This document shows positions 13,602 to 22,767 of a stretch of 48,862 nucleotides of DNA, in pieces. The position numbers and the translations under genes were made by a program. Below the pieces are notes generated by a model. It made no database searches, was not told where the DNA came from, and was given only the letters and a program-made list of their open reading frames with translations. The DNA lies in NCBI RefSeq assembly GCF_014649915.1, contig NZ_BMTY01000015.1:160817-209678 (forward strand), in the 5' to 3' direction. Within the stretch, counting starts at the first letter, position 1. Every line of letters starts with the position of its first letter. Source of the stretch: Streptomyces toxytricini (lineage in GTDB: Bacteria > Actinomycetota > Actinomycetes > Streptomycetales > Streptomycetaceae).

Positions 13602-16334
13602 GTGGCTTCCGCATCCGATCGCAATCCGATCATCATTGGCGGCCTGCCGAGCCAGGTACCGGACTTCGATCCGGAGGAGACGCAGGAGTGGCTCGACTCC
13701 CTCGACGCCGCCGTGGACGAACGCGGTCGCGAACGCGCCCGCTATCTGATGCTGCGGCTGATCGAGCGGGCCCGCGAGCGGCGCGTGGCCGTGCCCGAGA
13801 TGCGCAGCAGCGACTACGTCAACACGATCGCCACCAAGGACGAGCCGTTCTTCCCCGGCAACGAGGAGATCGAGCGCAAGGTCCTGAACGCCACCCGCTG
13901 GAACGCGGCCGTCATGGTCTCGCGCGCCCAGCGGCCCGGCATCGGCGTGGGCGGGCACATCGCCACCTTCGCCTCCTCGGCCTCCCTCTACGACGTCGGC
14001 TTCAACCACTTCTTCCGCGGCAAGGACGAGGGCGACGGCGGCGACCAGATCTTCTTCCAGGGCCACGCCTCCCCCGGCGTGTACGCCCGCGCCTACCTGC
14101 TGGACCGCCTCTCCGAGCAGCAGCTCGACGCGTTCCGCCAGGAGAAGTCGAAGGCCCCGTACGGCCTGTCCAGCTACCCGCACCCGCGGCTGATGCCGGA
14201 CTTCTGGGAGTTCCCGACGGTCTCGATGGGCCTCGGGCCGATCGGGGCGATCTACCAGGCCCGGATGAACCGGTACATGGAGGCGCGCGGGATCGCGGAC
14301 ACCTCCAGGTCACACGTATGGGCGTACCTCGGCGACGGCGAGATGGACGAGCCGGAGTCGCTGGGCCAGCTCTCGCTGGCGGCGCGCGAGGGCCTGGACA
14401 ACCTGACGTTCGTCGTCAACTGCAACCTGCAGCGGCTCGACGGCCCGGTCCGCGGCAACGGCAAGGTCATCCAGGAACTGGAGTCGATCTTCCGCGGGGC
14501 GGGCTGGAACGTCATCAAGCTGATCTGGGACCGCTCCTGGGACCCGCTGCTGGCGCAGGACCGGGACGGCATCCTCGTCAACAAGATGAACTCGACGCCC
14601 GACGGGCAGTTCCAGACGTACGCCACGGAGACCGGCTCGTACATCCGCGAGCACTTCTTCGGAGACGACCAGCGGTTGCGCGCGATGGTCGCGGACATGT
14701 CCGACGACCAGATCCTCCACCTGGGCCGCGGCGGCCACGACCACCGGAAGATCTACGCGGCGTACGCGGCGGCGCGCGCCCACAAGGGCCAGCCGACGGT
14801 GATCCTGGCCAAGACGGTCAAGGGCTGGACCCTCGGCCCGAACTTCGAGGGCCGCAACGCGACGCACCAGATGAAGAAGCTGACGGTCGACGACCTCAAG
14901 CGCTTCCGCGACCGCCTGCACATCCCGATCACCGACGCGCAGCTGGAGAGCGGCGCGCCGCCGTACTACCACCCGGGCCGCAACTCGCCGGAGATCCAGT
15001 ACATGCACGACCGCCGCAAGGCGCTGGGCGGCTACGTCCCGACGCGGGTGGTGCGGGCGAAGCCGCTGCAGCTGCCGGACGACAAGGCGTACGCGGCGGT
15101 CAAGAAGGGCTCCGGCCAGCAGTCGATCGCGACGACGATGGCCTTCGTCCGCCTGCTGAAGGACCTGATGCGGGACAAGGAGATCGGCCGGCGCTTCGTG
15201 CTGATCGCCCCCGACGAGTACCGCACCTTCGGCATGGACTCGTTCTTCCCGAGCGCCAAGATCTACAACCCGCTGGGGCAGCAGTACGAGTCCGTCGACC
15301 GCGAGCTGCTGCTGGCGTACAAGGAGTCCCCGACCGGGCAGATGCTGCACGACGGCATCTCGGAGGCGGGCTGCACGGCCTCGCTGATCGCGGCCGGCTC
15401 GGCGTACGCGACGCACGGCGAGCCGCTGATCCCGGTGTACGTCTTCTACTCGATGTTCGGCTTCCAGCGCACGGGCGACCAGTTCTGGCAGATGGCCGAC
15501 CAGCTCGCGCGCGGCTTCGTGCTCGGCGCCACGGCGGGCCGGACCACGCTGACGGGTGAGGGCCTGCAGCACGCCGACGGCCACTCCCAGCTGCTGGCGT
15601 CGACCAACCCGGGGTGCGTGGCATACGACCCGGCGTACGGGTACGAGATCGCGCACATCGTCCGGGACGGGCTGCGCCGCATGTACGGCCCGGAGGCGGA
15701 GGACGTCTTCTACTACCTGACGGTCTACAACGAGCCGATCCAGCACCCGGCCGAGCCGGACGGCGTGGACGTCGAGGGCATCCTCAAGGGCATCCACAGG
15801 GTGGCGGCGGGGACCTCCGGCGCCATCCCGGCGCAGATCATGGCGTCGGGCGTGGCGGTGCCGTGGGCGGTCGAGGCGCAGCGGATCCTGGCCGAGGAGT
15901 GGAACGTCAGGGCGGACGTCTGGTCGGCGACCTCCTGGAACGAGCTGCGCCGCGACGCCGTCGAGGCGGAGGAGCACAACCTGCTGCACCCGGAGGAGGA
16001 GCAGCGCGTCCCGTACGTGACGCGGAAGCTCTCGGGGGCGCAGGGGCCGTTCGTCGCGGTGTCGGACTGGATGCGGGCGGTGCCGGACCAGATCGCCCGG
16101 TGGGTGCCCGGTGCGTACACCTCGCTGGGTGCGGACGGCTTCGGCTTCGCGGACACGCGGGGTGCGGCGCGCCGCTTCTTCCACATCGACGCGGAGTCGG
16201 TGGTGCTGGCGGTGCTGACGGAGCTGGCGAAGGAGGGCCGGATCGACCGGTCGGCGCTGAAGCAGGCGGTGGACCGCTACCGGCTGCTGGACGTGGCGGC
16301 GGCCGACCCGGGCCCGGCGGGCGGCGACGCCTAG
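13602..16334 (+). CDS. aceE: Pyruvate dehydrogenase E1, homodimeric type
   Basis: The 910-residue protein is the thiamine-diphosphate-dependent E1 that decarboxylates pyruvate and acetylates the lipoyl groups of E2, feeding acetyl-CoA to the citrate cycle and fatty-acid synthesis. The N-terminal region contains GGHIATFASSASLYDVGFNH and HASPGVYARAYLLDRL, typical of the AceE family. The TPP/Mg site is AYLGDGEMDEPES followed by NCNLQRLDGPVRGN. The transketolase central and C-terminal domains follow. Length agrees with Streptomyces AceE1. The GTG start has GAAGGA at the right distance. Monocistronic, with a long upstream region and a strong terminator. S. coelicolor aceE1 is, from memory, SCO2371 at this locus. 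Confidence 0.97.
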   Translation: MASASDRNPIIIGGLPSQVPDFDPEETQEWLDSLDAAVDERGRERARYLMLRLIERARERRVAVPEMRSSDYVNTIATKDEPFFPGNEEIERKVLNATRWNAAVMVSRAQRPGIGVGGHIATFASSASLYDVGFNHFFRGKDEGDGGDQIFFQGHASPGVYARAYLLDRLSEQQLDAFRQEKSKAPYGLSSYPHPRLMPDFWEFPTVSMGLGPIGAIYQARMNRYMEARGIADTSRSHVWAYLGDGEMDEPESLGQLSLAAREGLDNLTFVVNCNLQRLDGPVRGNGKVIQELESIFRGAGWNVIKLIWDRSWDPLLAQDRDGILVNKMNSTPDGQFQTYATETGSYIREHFFGDDQRLRAMVADMSDDQILHLGRGGHDHRKIYAAYAAARAHKGQPTVILAKTVKGWTLGPNFEGRNATHQMKKLTVDDLKRFRDRLHIPITDAQLESGAPPYYHPGRNSPEIQYMHDRRKALGGYVPTRVVRAKPLQLPDDKAYAAVKKGSGQQSIATTMAFVRLLKDLMRDKEIGRRFVLIAPDEYRTFGMDSFFPSAKIYNPLGQQYESVDRELLLAYKESPTGQMLHDGISEAGCTASLIAAGSAYATHGEPLIPVYVFYSMFGFQRTGDQFWQMADQLARGFVLGATAGRTTLTGEGLQHADGHSQLLASTNPGCVAYDPAYGYEIAHIVRDGLRRMYGPEAEDVFYYLTVYNEPIQHPAEPDGVDVEGILKGIHRVAAGTSGAIPAQIMASGVAVPWAVEAQRILAEEWNVRADVWSATSWNELRRDAVEAEEHNLLHPEEEQRVPYVTRKLSGAQGPFVAVSDWMRAVPDQIARWVPGAYTSLGADGFGFADTRGAARRFFHIDAESVVLAVLTELAKEGRIDRSALKQAVDRYRLLDVAAADPGPAGGDA

Positions 16335-16354
16335 CGGACGCGGGGCAGCAGGTT

Positions 16355-16397
16355 CGGCGGCGGGCCGGGGTGCGGAGTGCGCCCCGGCCCGCCGCCG
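16355..16397 (+). terminator. Terminator after aceE
   Basis: Perfect 16-bp inverted repeat (16355-16370 and 16382-16397; arm CGGCGGCGGGCCGGGG) with an 11-base loop, 20 bases past the aceE stop. Confidence 0.85.
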
Positions 16398-16463
16398 TGT
16401 CCGGGTGTGCCGCGGTCCGGTCCGGCGCCGGTCCGGTCCGGCCCGGCCCGGGGGTTCCTTACG

Positions 16464-17285
16464 ATGCTGCACATGAAGGAAGCCTCCCGCCGGCTGCGAT
16501 GGGAGCGGCGGACGCAGGCTCCGCTGCTCGTCCTCGCCGTGGCGTTCGCCGTCGCCTATGCCGTCCCGATCGTCCTCCCGGACGCGGGACCGCGCGTGCA
16601 GCGGGCGTGCACGCTGGCCGAGTGGCTGGTGTGGGGCGCCTTCGCCTCCGACTACCTGGTGCGGCTCGGGCTGTCGCGGGCCAGGCGGTCGTTCGTGCGC
16701 ACCCACTGGCTCGACCTGGTCGCGGTGGTGCTGCCGATGGTCCAGCCGCTTCGGCTGCTGCGGCTGGTGGCCACCCTGATCCTGGTGGGGCGGCGGGCCA
16801 GGATGGCTCCGCAGATCCGGCTGACCACCTACGTGGCGGGTGCGGTGGTCGGCCTGCTGATGTTCGGTTCGCTCGCGGTACTGAGCGTGGAGCGGGACGC
16901 CCCGGGCGGCAACATCCGGAACCTGGGCGACGCCGTGTGGTGGAGCTTCACGACGATGACCACGGTCGGGTACGGGGACCACTCCCCCACCACCGGCCTG
17001 GGCCGGGTGCTCGCGGTGGGTCTGATGCTGTCGGGGATCGCGCTGCTGGGTGTGGTCACCGCCAACATCGCCGCCTGGTTCATCTCCCGGTTCGAGCGGG
17101 ACGACCGCGTGGAGCGGGAGCAGACAGCCGCGATCGCCGATCTGGCCGCGGAGGTGCGGGCGCTGCGCGCCGAGGTGGCCCTGCTGCGCGGGGCCGCCCC
17201 GGACGCGCCGGCCGCGCTGGCGGTCCCCGCGCCCGCGGCGGCCCCGGCGGCGGGAAGCGCGGCGTCTACCGCTCCCACACCTTGA
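16464..17285 (+). CDS. Potassium channel protein (TVGYGD filter, coiled-coil tail)
   Basis: The product has 273 residues. Hydrophobic segments at ~20-40, ~52-65, ~77-105 and ~117-137 precede a pore loop SFTTMTTVGYGDHSP (~residues 158-172), with the K+ selectivity filter TVGYGD. A final transmembrane helix follows. The cytoplasmic tail is a coiled coil (EREQTAAIADLAAEVRALRA) ending in Ala/Pro low complexity. The layout resembles a voltage-sensor-like domain with a pore (Ion_trans_2), but the S4-like segment has only a few Arg, so voltage sensing is uncertain. ATG 16464 was chosen; ATG 16473 is equally possible. Neither has a ribosome binding site, so the message may be leaderless. Its last 20 bases overlap the convergent I36-type gene. 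Confidence 0.85.
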   Translation: MLHMKEASRRLRWERRTQAPLLVLAVAFAVAYAVPIVLPDAGPRVQRACTLAEWLVWGAFASDYLVRLGLSRARRSFVRTHWLDLVAVVLPMVQPLRLLRLVATLILVGRRARMAPQIRLTTYVAGAVVGLLMFGSLAVLSVERDAPGGNIRNLGDAVWWSFTTMTTVGYGDHSPTTGLGRVLAVGLMLSGIALLGVVTANIAAWFISRFERDDRVEREQTAAIADLAAEVRALRAEVALLRGAAPDAPAALAVPAPAAAPAAGSAASTAPTP

Positions 17286-17745
17286 AGGCCCGTACGAGGT
17301 AGCCGGACTGGGGCAGTTGGACGCCGTCGCCGGGATACGTCTGGAACTCCCCGGTCTCGGCGCACTCGGCGGACTGGTACGTCGTCACGGGCCGCCCGGT
17401 GCGGTTGACGAGCGACTGGGCGCTGGCCCCGGCGGGCAGGGCGGTGCAGCTGTTGATGTCGAGGGTGCTCAGCTCGTACGCGTGCCGGGTGCCCTTGAAG
17501 TCCGGCTTGGCCCAGAGGCAGAGCTGGCCCGCCGCGCAGGGCACCGCCCGGGTGGGCGGCGGTCCGGCGGCCGGCCCGGCCTGGGCGGCGCGGGCGGTGC
17601 CGGGGAGGAGCGCGGTGAGCGCGAGGGCGGCCGCGGCGAAGGCGGTGACGGTACGGACGCCGGGGGCGCGGACGGCGGCGGCGCGGGCGGTGGCGGCGCG
17701 GGCGGTGGCGGTGGAAACGGCACCTGCGGGTGAACTCGTACGCAT
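17266..17745 (-). CDS. Secreted peptidase inhibitor family I36-type protein
   Basis: The 159-residue precursor has a long basic, Ala/Thr-rich N-terminus and hydrophobic core (TAFAAAALALTALLPG) with a likely signal peptidase site after TARA. The mature part starts with two Cys (VPCAAGQLCLWAKPDFKG) and ends in a beta-rich domain with two more Cys, in NSCTAL and AECAETG. This is the pattern of the I36 (SMI-like) secreted inhibitor/beta-gamma-crystallin-like family common in Streptomyces. AAGGAG lies 10 bases before the ATG at 17745. It may inhibit a metalloprotease, which is known for the founding member only. The 3' end overlaps the potassium channel gene. Confidence 0.75.
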   Translation of the reverse strand: MRTSSPAGAVSTATARAATARAAAVRAPGVRTVTAFAAAALALTALLPGTARAAQAGPAAGPPPTRAVPCAAGQLCLWAKPDFKGTRHAYELSTLDINSCTALPAGASAQSLVNRTGRPVTTYQSAECAETGEFQTYPGDGVQLPQSGYLVRAFKVWER

Positions 17746-17870
17746 GACGGATCGGCTCCTTCGTGGACGGAGCGCTCCCGGACCGCTTCCGGGAGCGCTG
17801 CGCGTCCACGCTGACCTGCGGCGACGGCCGGGCGGAAGGGGCCGCGGGCGGGTCCACACTGATAGGGGCA

Positions 17871-17898
17871 AGCCCCGCCGGAAGGGTCCGGCGGGGCT
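17871..17898 (-). terminator. Terminator after the MFS efflux gene
   Basis: Perfect 12-bp stem AGCCCCGCCGGA (17871-17882) and TCCGGCGGGGCT (17887-17898) with a four-base loop, 36 bases past the MFS stop. Confidence 0.8.
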
Positions 17899-17934
17899 GT
17901 GCGGTGCACGGTGTTGACGCGCGGCCGGGCCGGC

Positions 17935-19551
17935 TCAGACGTGGGCGGCGCCCGCGCCCGCGGCGGCGTTCTCCCCGCGCTTGGTGAAGCAGGCGACGAC
18001 GGCCGCGGCGACCGCGACGACGCCGGCGGCGGTGAAGGCCGTGCTCATCCCGGACACGAAGGTGTCGTGCGCGACCCCGGTGATCGTCTCGGCGACCTGC
18101 GCGGGGACGCCCTCGGGGACGGGGGCGAGGCCGACCTGGACGCCCTTCTCGGCGAGCTCCTGCTGTTCCGGGGTGAGCGGCGGCAGCTGCGCGGCGGCCC
18201 ACTTGTCCCCGAAGGTGTCACTGACGGTGCCGGCCATGACGGCGCCGAGGACGGCCGTGCCGAGGCTGCCGCCGACCTGCATGGCGGCCTGCTGGAGTCC
18301 GCCCGCCACGCCTGAGAGCTCCAGCGGGGCGTTGCCGACGATGACCTCGGTGGCGCCGACCATGACGGGGGCGAGGCCGAGGCCGAGGAGGGCGAACCAG
18401 AGCGACATCTCCAGGGTGCCGGTGCCGGTGGTGAGGCCGGCCATCCCGAAGCAGGCGGCGGCGGTCGCGACCATGCCGGCGACGAGCGGGATGCGCGGGC
18501 CGACCGCGGTGATCGCGGCGCCGGCGAGCGGGGAGCCGATGATCATCATGCCGGTCAGCGGGAGCAGGTGCAGGCCGCTGTCGACGGGGCTCATGCCGTG
18601 GACGTTCTGCAGGTAGAAGGTGACGAAGAACAGGCCGCCCATGAAGGCGAACGCCATCAGCACCATCAGCACGGTGCCCGCGGACAGCGGCAGCGAGCGG
18701 AACATCCCGAGCGGGATCAGCGGCTCGTCGGCCTGGGACTCCCACACGGCGAAGGCGGTGAAGAAGGCGAGGGAGACGAGGAGGAAGAGGAGCGTCCACA
18801 GGTCGCCCCAGCCCCACTCGGAGGCTTTGATCAGCGCCCAGACCAGCGAGAACATCGCGACCGACAGCATCAGGATGCCGGGGACGTCGAAGGAGCGCGG
18901 GGCGTTCGCGGCGCGGTGGTCGAGCAGGATGACCAGGCCGAAGGCCAGGGCGATGACGCCGACGGGGATGTTGACGTAGAAGACGGACTGCCAGTTGACG
19001 TTCTCGACGAGGAGGCCGCCGACGATGGGGCCGGCGGCGGTCGAGGCGCCGATGACCATGCCCCAGATGCCGATGGCCATGTTGAGCTTCTCGGCGGGGA
19101 ACGTGGCGCGCAGCAGACCGAGCGCGGCGGGCATCAGCAGGGCGCCGAAGACGCCCTGGGCGACGCGGAAGCCGATCACGGCCTCGACGGTGGTGGAGAG
19201 GCCGATCGCGGCGGACGCGCCGGCGAAGCCGACGATGCCGATCAGGAAGGTCTGCCGGTGTCCGAAGCGGTCGCCGAGCTTGCCGGCGGTGATGAGGGAG
19301 ACGGCGAGGGCGAGCAGGTAGCCGTTGGTGATCCACTGGACGTCGGCGAGGGAGGCGCCGAGGTCCTGCTGGATCGCGGGGTTGGCGACGGCGACGACGG
19401 TGCCGTCCAGGGTGACCATCATGACGCCGATCGCCACGGCGAAGAGGGTCAGCCACGGGTGGCCGCGCAGTGCGTTGCCGACCGGCCCCCCGCCCGGCTC
19501 CTTGACGGGTATGCGGTCGCCGCGGTCGCCGACGGTGGTCTGATGAGTCAT
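17935..19551 (-). CDS. MFS multidrug efflux transporter, DHA2/EmrB-QacA type
   Basis: The 538-residue protein has about 14 hydrophobic segments. DHA2 features include the motif C-like GMVIGASTAAGPIVGG and the loop 2-3 motif KLGDRFGHRQTF (motif A, G-x-L-x-D-R-x-G-R/H). An Asp in TLDGTVVAVANPAI of TM1 is typical for drug/H+ antiport. It exports small toxic compounds across the membrane using the proton gradient. It is divergent from the TetR gene at 19706, and the 12-bp inverted repeats at 19565-19613 lie just upstream of its start, so repression by that TetR is likely. The substrate is not known. Confidence 0.92.
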   Translation of the reverse strand: MTHQTTVGDRGDRIPVKEPGGGPVGNALRGHPWLTLFAVAIGVMMVTLDGTVVAVANPAIQQDLGASLADVQWITNGYLLALAVSLITAGKLGDRFGHRQTFLIGIVGFAGASAAIGLSTTVEAVIGFRVAQGVFGALLMPAALGLLRATFPAEKLNMAIGIWGMVIGASTAAGPIVGGLLVENVNWQSVFYVNIPVGVIALAFGLVILLDHRAANAPRSFDVPGILMLSVAMFSLVWALIKASEWGWGDLWTLLFLLVSLAFFTAFAVWESQADEPLIPLGMFRSLPLSAGTVLMVLMAFAFMGGLFFVTFYLQNVHGMSPVDSGLHLLPLTGMMIIGSPLAGAAITAVGPRIPLVAGMVATAAACFGMAGLTTGTGTLEMSLWFALLGLGLAPVMVGATEVIVGNAPLELSGVAGGLQQAAMQVGGSLGTAVLGAVMAGTVSDTFGDKWAAAQLPPLTPEQQELAEKGVQVGLAPVPEGVPAQVAETITGVAHDTFVSGMSTAFTAAGVVAVAAAVVACFTKRGENAAAGAGAAHV

Positions 19552-19564
19552 GCCGCCACACTAT

Positions 19565-19613
19565 TGACAGCGACTGACACTTCACAAACGGGTTAACGAG
19601 GCAGTCGCTGTCA
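19565..19613. promoter_or_regulatory. Inverted-repeat operators between the MFS and tetR genes
   Basis: TGACAGCGACTG (19565-19576) is repeated as its exact complement CAGTCGCTGTCA (19602-19613), 25 bases apart. Each arm sits in a 15-bp pseudo-palindrome of form TGNCAGNNNCTGNCA; the second copy has AG for the first TG. This fits two TetR dimer sites. Confidence 0.7.
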
Positions 19614-19705
19614 CGTCGGTCACAGGTACCCTGACCGCTCACTCAGCGTCAGATCAGACGTCAGACCAGGGGCCGGCCGACCCGTCCCGGAAAGGACTCC
19701 CCGCG

Positions 19706-20353
19706 GTGATGACCGACGAGCGGCCCGCCCCCGCGACCGGCCTGCGCGAGCGCAAGAAGCAGCGCACCCGGGACGCGCTGCTGCGCGCCGCCCTCCTCCT
19801 CTTCATCGCGCAGGGGTACGAGCAGACGACCGTCGACGAGATCACCGACTCCGTCGACGTCTCCCAGCGCACCTTCTTCCGCTACTTCGCCAACAAGGAG
19901 GAGGTCGCCTTCGCCGCGCAGGACATCATCGACTCCCACTTCCTCGCCGCCCTGCGGGCCCGCCCGGCCGGCGAGGGGCCCCTCACGGCGCTGCGCGGCG
20001 CGCTCCGCGACTCCTGGAGCAGCCTTGAAGAGGCCCTGTCCGAGGTGGTGCCCGTCGACCTCTACGTGCGCACCTACCGGCTCATCGAGTCGACGCCGGC
20101 GCTGCTCGCCGCGCACCTGCGCCGCTCGGCCGAGGTCGAGGAGCGGATCGCCCGGCTGATCGCGGAGCGTGAGGGCCTGGACGTGGACGCCGACCCCCGC
20201 CCGCGGGTGGCCGTGGCGGCGTTCTCCGGCGTGATGAGGGTCACCGGGCGGCTGTGGGGGCAGGGCGACGACTCCGGCATCGCCGCGATCCGCGACCTGA
20301 CCGAGGCTTACCTCGACCACATCGGCCCAGCTCTGGCGCCCGACTGGCGCTGA
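19706..20353 (+). CDS. TetR-family transcriptional regulator
   Basis: The 215-residue protein has an N-terminal TetR helix-turn-helix at ~residues 15-60 (RKKQRTRDALLRAALLLFI and TTVDEITDSVDVSQRTFFRYF), with the family signature FFRYFANKEEV. The ligand-binding half is Ala/Leu-rich helical. The start is GTG 19706 or the adjacent ATG 19709; AAAGGA lies upstream. It is divergent from the DHA2 efflux gene with inverted-repeat operators between, so it probably represses both until it binds an exported compound. Confidence 0.92.
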   Translation: MMTDERPAPATGLRERKKQRTRDALLRAALLLFIAQGYEQTTVDEITDSVDVSQRTFFRYFANKEEVAFAAQDIIDSHFLAALRARPAGEGPLTALRGALRDSWSSLEEALSEVVPVDLYVRTYRLIESTPALLAAHLRRSAEVEERIARLIAEREGLDVDADPRPRVAVAAFSGVMRVTGRLWGQGDDSGIAAIRDLTEAYLDHIGPALAPDWR

Positions 20354-20485
20354 TCACGCCCGGGACGCCCAAGCCCGACGGGCCGTCAGTTCCGTGCCGC
20401 ACGGCAGCGGGTGGGCCTCCCCGGCGCCGTGAGCCCCGTCACCCCGCGCATTCCGGCCCGCCGCGGTCTCCTACGCTGGTGCCAG

Positions 20486-21724
20486 ATGAACGTGAACGTG
20501 CCCGGCTCCGCCCGCCTCTCCCCCGGTACCGACCCGCGCCCCGCCGCCCTGCGCGTCCTGCTGGCGCTGGGGGTCGTCTTCCTCATGCTGGCCACCACGG
20601 GCTGGACCGCCGTGCACCGGCCGGACGCCGGCACCTCGCTGCGGGCCGCCGGCCTCGCCGCCTGGTCGGCGACGCGCATCGGGGGCCGCACCGTGCCCCC
20701 CGCCGACGCACCCGTCCGGACCGTCGCCCGCTTCTTCGCGGGCCTCGACGCCAGTGCCCGCACCCACCTCGCGGACGCCCACCCGTTCGTCGTCGGCAAC
20801 CTGGCAGGCGCCCCCGCGGAGCTGCGCTACCGCGCGAACGCGCAGGCGCTCCTCCTCGCCGAGCAGGTGGAGCTCGCCCGCAGCCGGGACGTCTCCCTCA
20901 CGCCCGCCGACCGCACCGCGGCCGGCCGGCGCGCCCACCGCTTCGCCTCGCTGGCCGAGCCGGGCCGGCAGGTCCTCGCCTTCGACCCCACCGGCGGCGG
21001 CCGGGTCGCGGAGGTCTTCGGCAACCTCGACCGCGCCGAGCGGATCTCCGTCATCGTCCCCGGCGTCGACACCGACGCGGTCACCTTCGAGCGCACCCAG
21101 CGCCGCCTCACCTCCCCCGTGGGCATGGCCGAATCCCTGTACGCGGCCCAGCGCGCGGCCGCCCCCGGTGCCAGGACCGCGGTCATCGCCTGGGCCGACT
21201 ACACCGCGCCCGCCGGCGTCGGCGTGGACGCCGCGACGGGGCGCATGGCCGTCGACGGCGCCGCGCGCCTGGAGGCCCTGGCCGCGTCGCTGCCGGGGGA
21301 CGCGACGGTCGCGCTGTTCTGCCACAGCTACGGCTCCGTCGTCTGCGGGGTCGCCGCCCACGCGCTGCCGGAGCGGGTGACGGACGTGGTGGCTGCGGGC
21401 AGCCCCGGCATGCGCGCCGGCTCGGTGGCCGAGCTGCGCACGTCGGCCCGGGTGTGGGCGATGCGGGACGCCGGGGACTGGATCGCGGACGTGCCGCACC
21501 TGGAGGTCGGCGGGCTGGGCCACGGCGCCGACCCGGTCTCCCCCGAGTTCGGTGCGCGGCTGCTGTCCTCGGCCGGGGCCCGCCTGCACACCGGCTATTT
21601 CGAGCCAGGCACCGGTTCCCTGGACAACTTCGCCAAAATCGGAACCGGCGCACTCGGTTCTGTTGCCTGCGCCACCGGCGACGATGCCTGCCGCCGCGGA
21701 ATTTCCGGGACAGACGCGGACTGA
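20486..21724 (+). CDS. DUF1023 alpha/beta hydrolase, membrane-anchored or secreted
   Basis: The 412-residue protein has one N-terminal hydrophobic segment (RVLLALGVVFLMLATTG), probably an anchor or uncleaved signal. The C-terminal catalytic part is DUF1023. It has DRAERISVIVPGVDTD, WADYTAP, and a nucleophile elbow FCHSYGSVVCG, in which Cys replaces the usual first Gly of G-x-S-x-G. Asp and His candidates occur in WAMRDAGDWIADVPH. DUF1023 proteins are actinobacterial serine hydrolases of unknown substrate. A TACGCT -10-like box lies only 9 bases before the ATG, so the transcript may be leaderless. It is monocistronic between tetR and the DUF4429 gene. Confidence 0.85.
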   Translation: MNVNVPGSARLSPGTDPRPAALRVLLALGVVFLMLATTGWTAVHRPDAGTSLRAAGLAAWSATRIGGRTVPPADAPVRTVARFFAGLDASARTHLADAHPFVVGNLAGAPAELRYRANAQALLLAEQVELARSRDVSLTPADRTAAGRRAHRFASLAEPGRQVLAFDPTGGGRVAEVFGNLDRAERISVIVPGVDTDAVTFERTQRRLTSPVGMAESLYAAQRAAAPGARTAVIAWADYTAPAGVGVDAATGRMAVDGAARLEALAASLPGDATVALFCHSYGSVVCGVAAHALPERVTDVVAAGSPGMRAGSVAELRTSARVWAMRDAGDWIADVPHLEVGGLGHGADPVSPEFGARLLSSAGARLHTGYFEPGTGSLDNFAKIGTGALGSVACATGDDACRRGISGTDAD

Positions 21725-21799
21725 CACGCGTAGAGCCCCGAAAATCGGGCCCTGCGCCGAGGGGGACGCGCAAGGGTCCCTCCCCTTACCATGTGCCGC

Positions 21800-22660
21800 A
21801 TGGGTGACGTACTGGCCGGAAATCATGCCGTCTGGGAGTTCGACTCGGACTCGGTGCTCATCCGCTTCGCACGGGGGATGCGAACGCCGAGGCTCTGGCA
21901 GGCCCTCGGGGCGCGGCGGATCCCCTTCGAGGCGCTCGCCGCGGTGGAACTCTCCTCCCGCGGGGGCGGCAGACGCGATGCGGTGGTGCTGCGCGCCATA
22001 CCGAGGCCGGGCGCAGACCCCCTGGTGGAAGCCGCCGCGGGGCAGCTGCGGGAGGTGTGCGACCCGTACCGGCTGGTCGTGCCGGCGGACCGGGGCGCGG
22101 AGGCGGCCGCGTTCGCCGAGGCGCTGCGCGAGCGGATCGGACCCGGCGGCGACGAGCCGGCCGGGCGGTTCCTGGTGCCCGCCGCGGAGCCGCCGCTGCA
22201 GCTGAAGGCGTACGACGCCCGCGTCTCCTTCGACGGCCTGCGGGTCACCTTCCAGTGGTCGCGCACCGGCGCCACGGGCACCAAGTGGAAGGCCGGCGAC
22301 CAGAGTTACGCGCTCTCCGAACTGGCCGGCGTCGAATGGCGCTCGCCGGAGGGGCCCGGCGGACACCTGCGGCTGCTGCGCCGCGACACCGACGGCGACC
22401 CGCGGCCGGACCACGACCTGGCCAGCGCCGTCTTCGGGACGGGCTACGGATCGGTGCAGGAGTCGCTGCCCTTCGCGGCGGCCGTCCTGGCCGCGCTGCG
22501 CACCCGCACCCCGGTGGCGGCCGTCCCGGCCCCGCGGTCGGCGGAGCGCCTGGACCGCCTCGGCGAGCTGCACAGCGCCGGCCTGCTGACGGACGCCGAG
22601 TACACGGCCCTGTGCGACCGCTTCACGGCGGCCGACGGCCGGCTCGCCACCGAGGCGTAG
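21800..22660 (+). CDS. DUF4429 protein with C-terminal SHOCT domain
   Basis: The 286-residue protein contains two DUF4429 repeats (residues ~5-110 and ~130-235). Each is a beta-rich PH-like module around VWEFDSDSVLIRFARG and ARVSFDGLRVTFQWSR. A SHOCT motif, RLDRLGELHSAGLLTDAEY, lies near the C-terminus; it is a short helical oligomerisation domain. There is no signal peptide or membrane segment. The function is unknown. ATG 21800 is favoured; ATG 21791, three codons earlier, is possible and neither has a clear ribosome binding site. It stands alone, convergent with the aldo/keto reductase gene. Confidence 0.85.
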   Translation: MGDVLAGNHAVWEFDSDSVLIRFARGMRTPRLWQALGARRIPFEALAAVELSSRGGGRRDAVVLRAIPRPGADPLVEAAAGQLREVCDPYRLVVPADRGAEAAAFAEALRERIGPGGDEPAGRFLVPAAEPPLQLKAYDARVSFDGLRVTFQWSRTGATGTKWKAGDQSYALSELAGVEWRSPEGPGGHLRLLRRDTDGDPRPDHDLASAVFGTGYGSVQESLPFAAAVLAALRTRTPVAAVPAPRSAERLDRLGELHSAGLLTDAEYTALCDRFTAADGRLATEA

Positions 22661-22767
22661 CCGCCACGGCCCCCCTCGGCCCCGGCCGGTGCCGGAAGGC
22701 GCGGCGCCCCGTCGCGGACGCCCGCCCCCGCCTCCCCGGCCCGCAGCCACGCGGCCCGGCAGCGCCG

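Noticed and set aside
14310..16982. ~890-residue minus-strand frame across aceE
   Set aside because: Arg/His/Val-rich shadow of aceE, whose AceE motifs are unambiguous.
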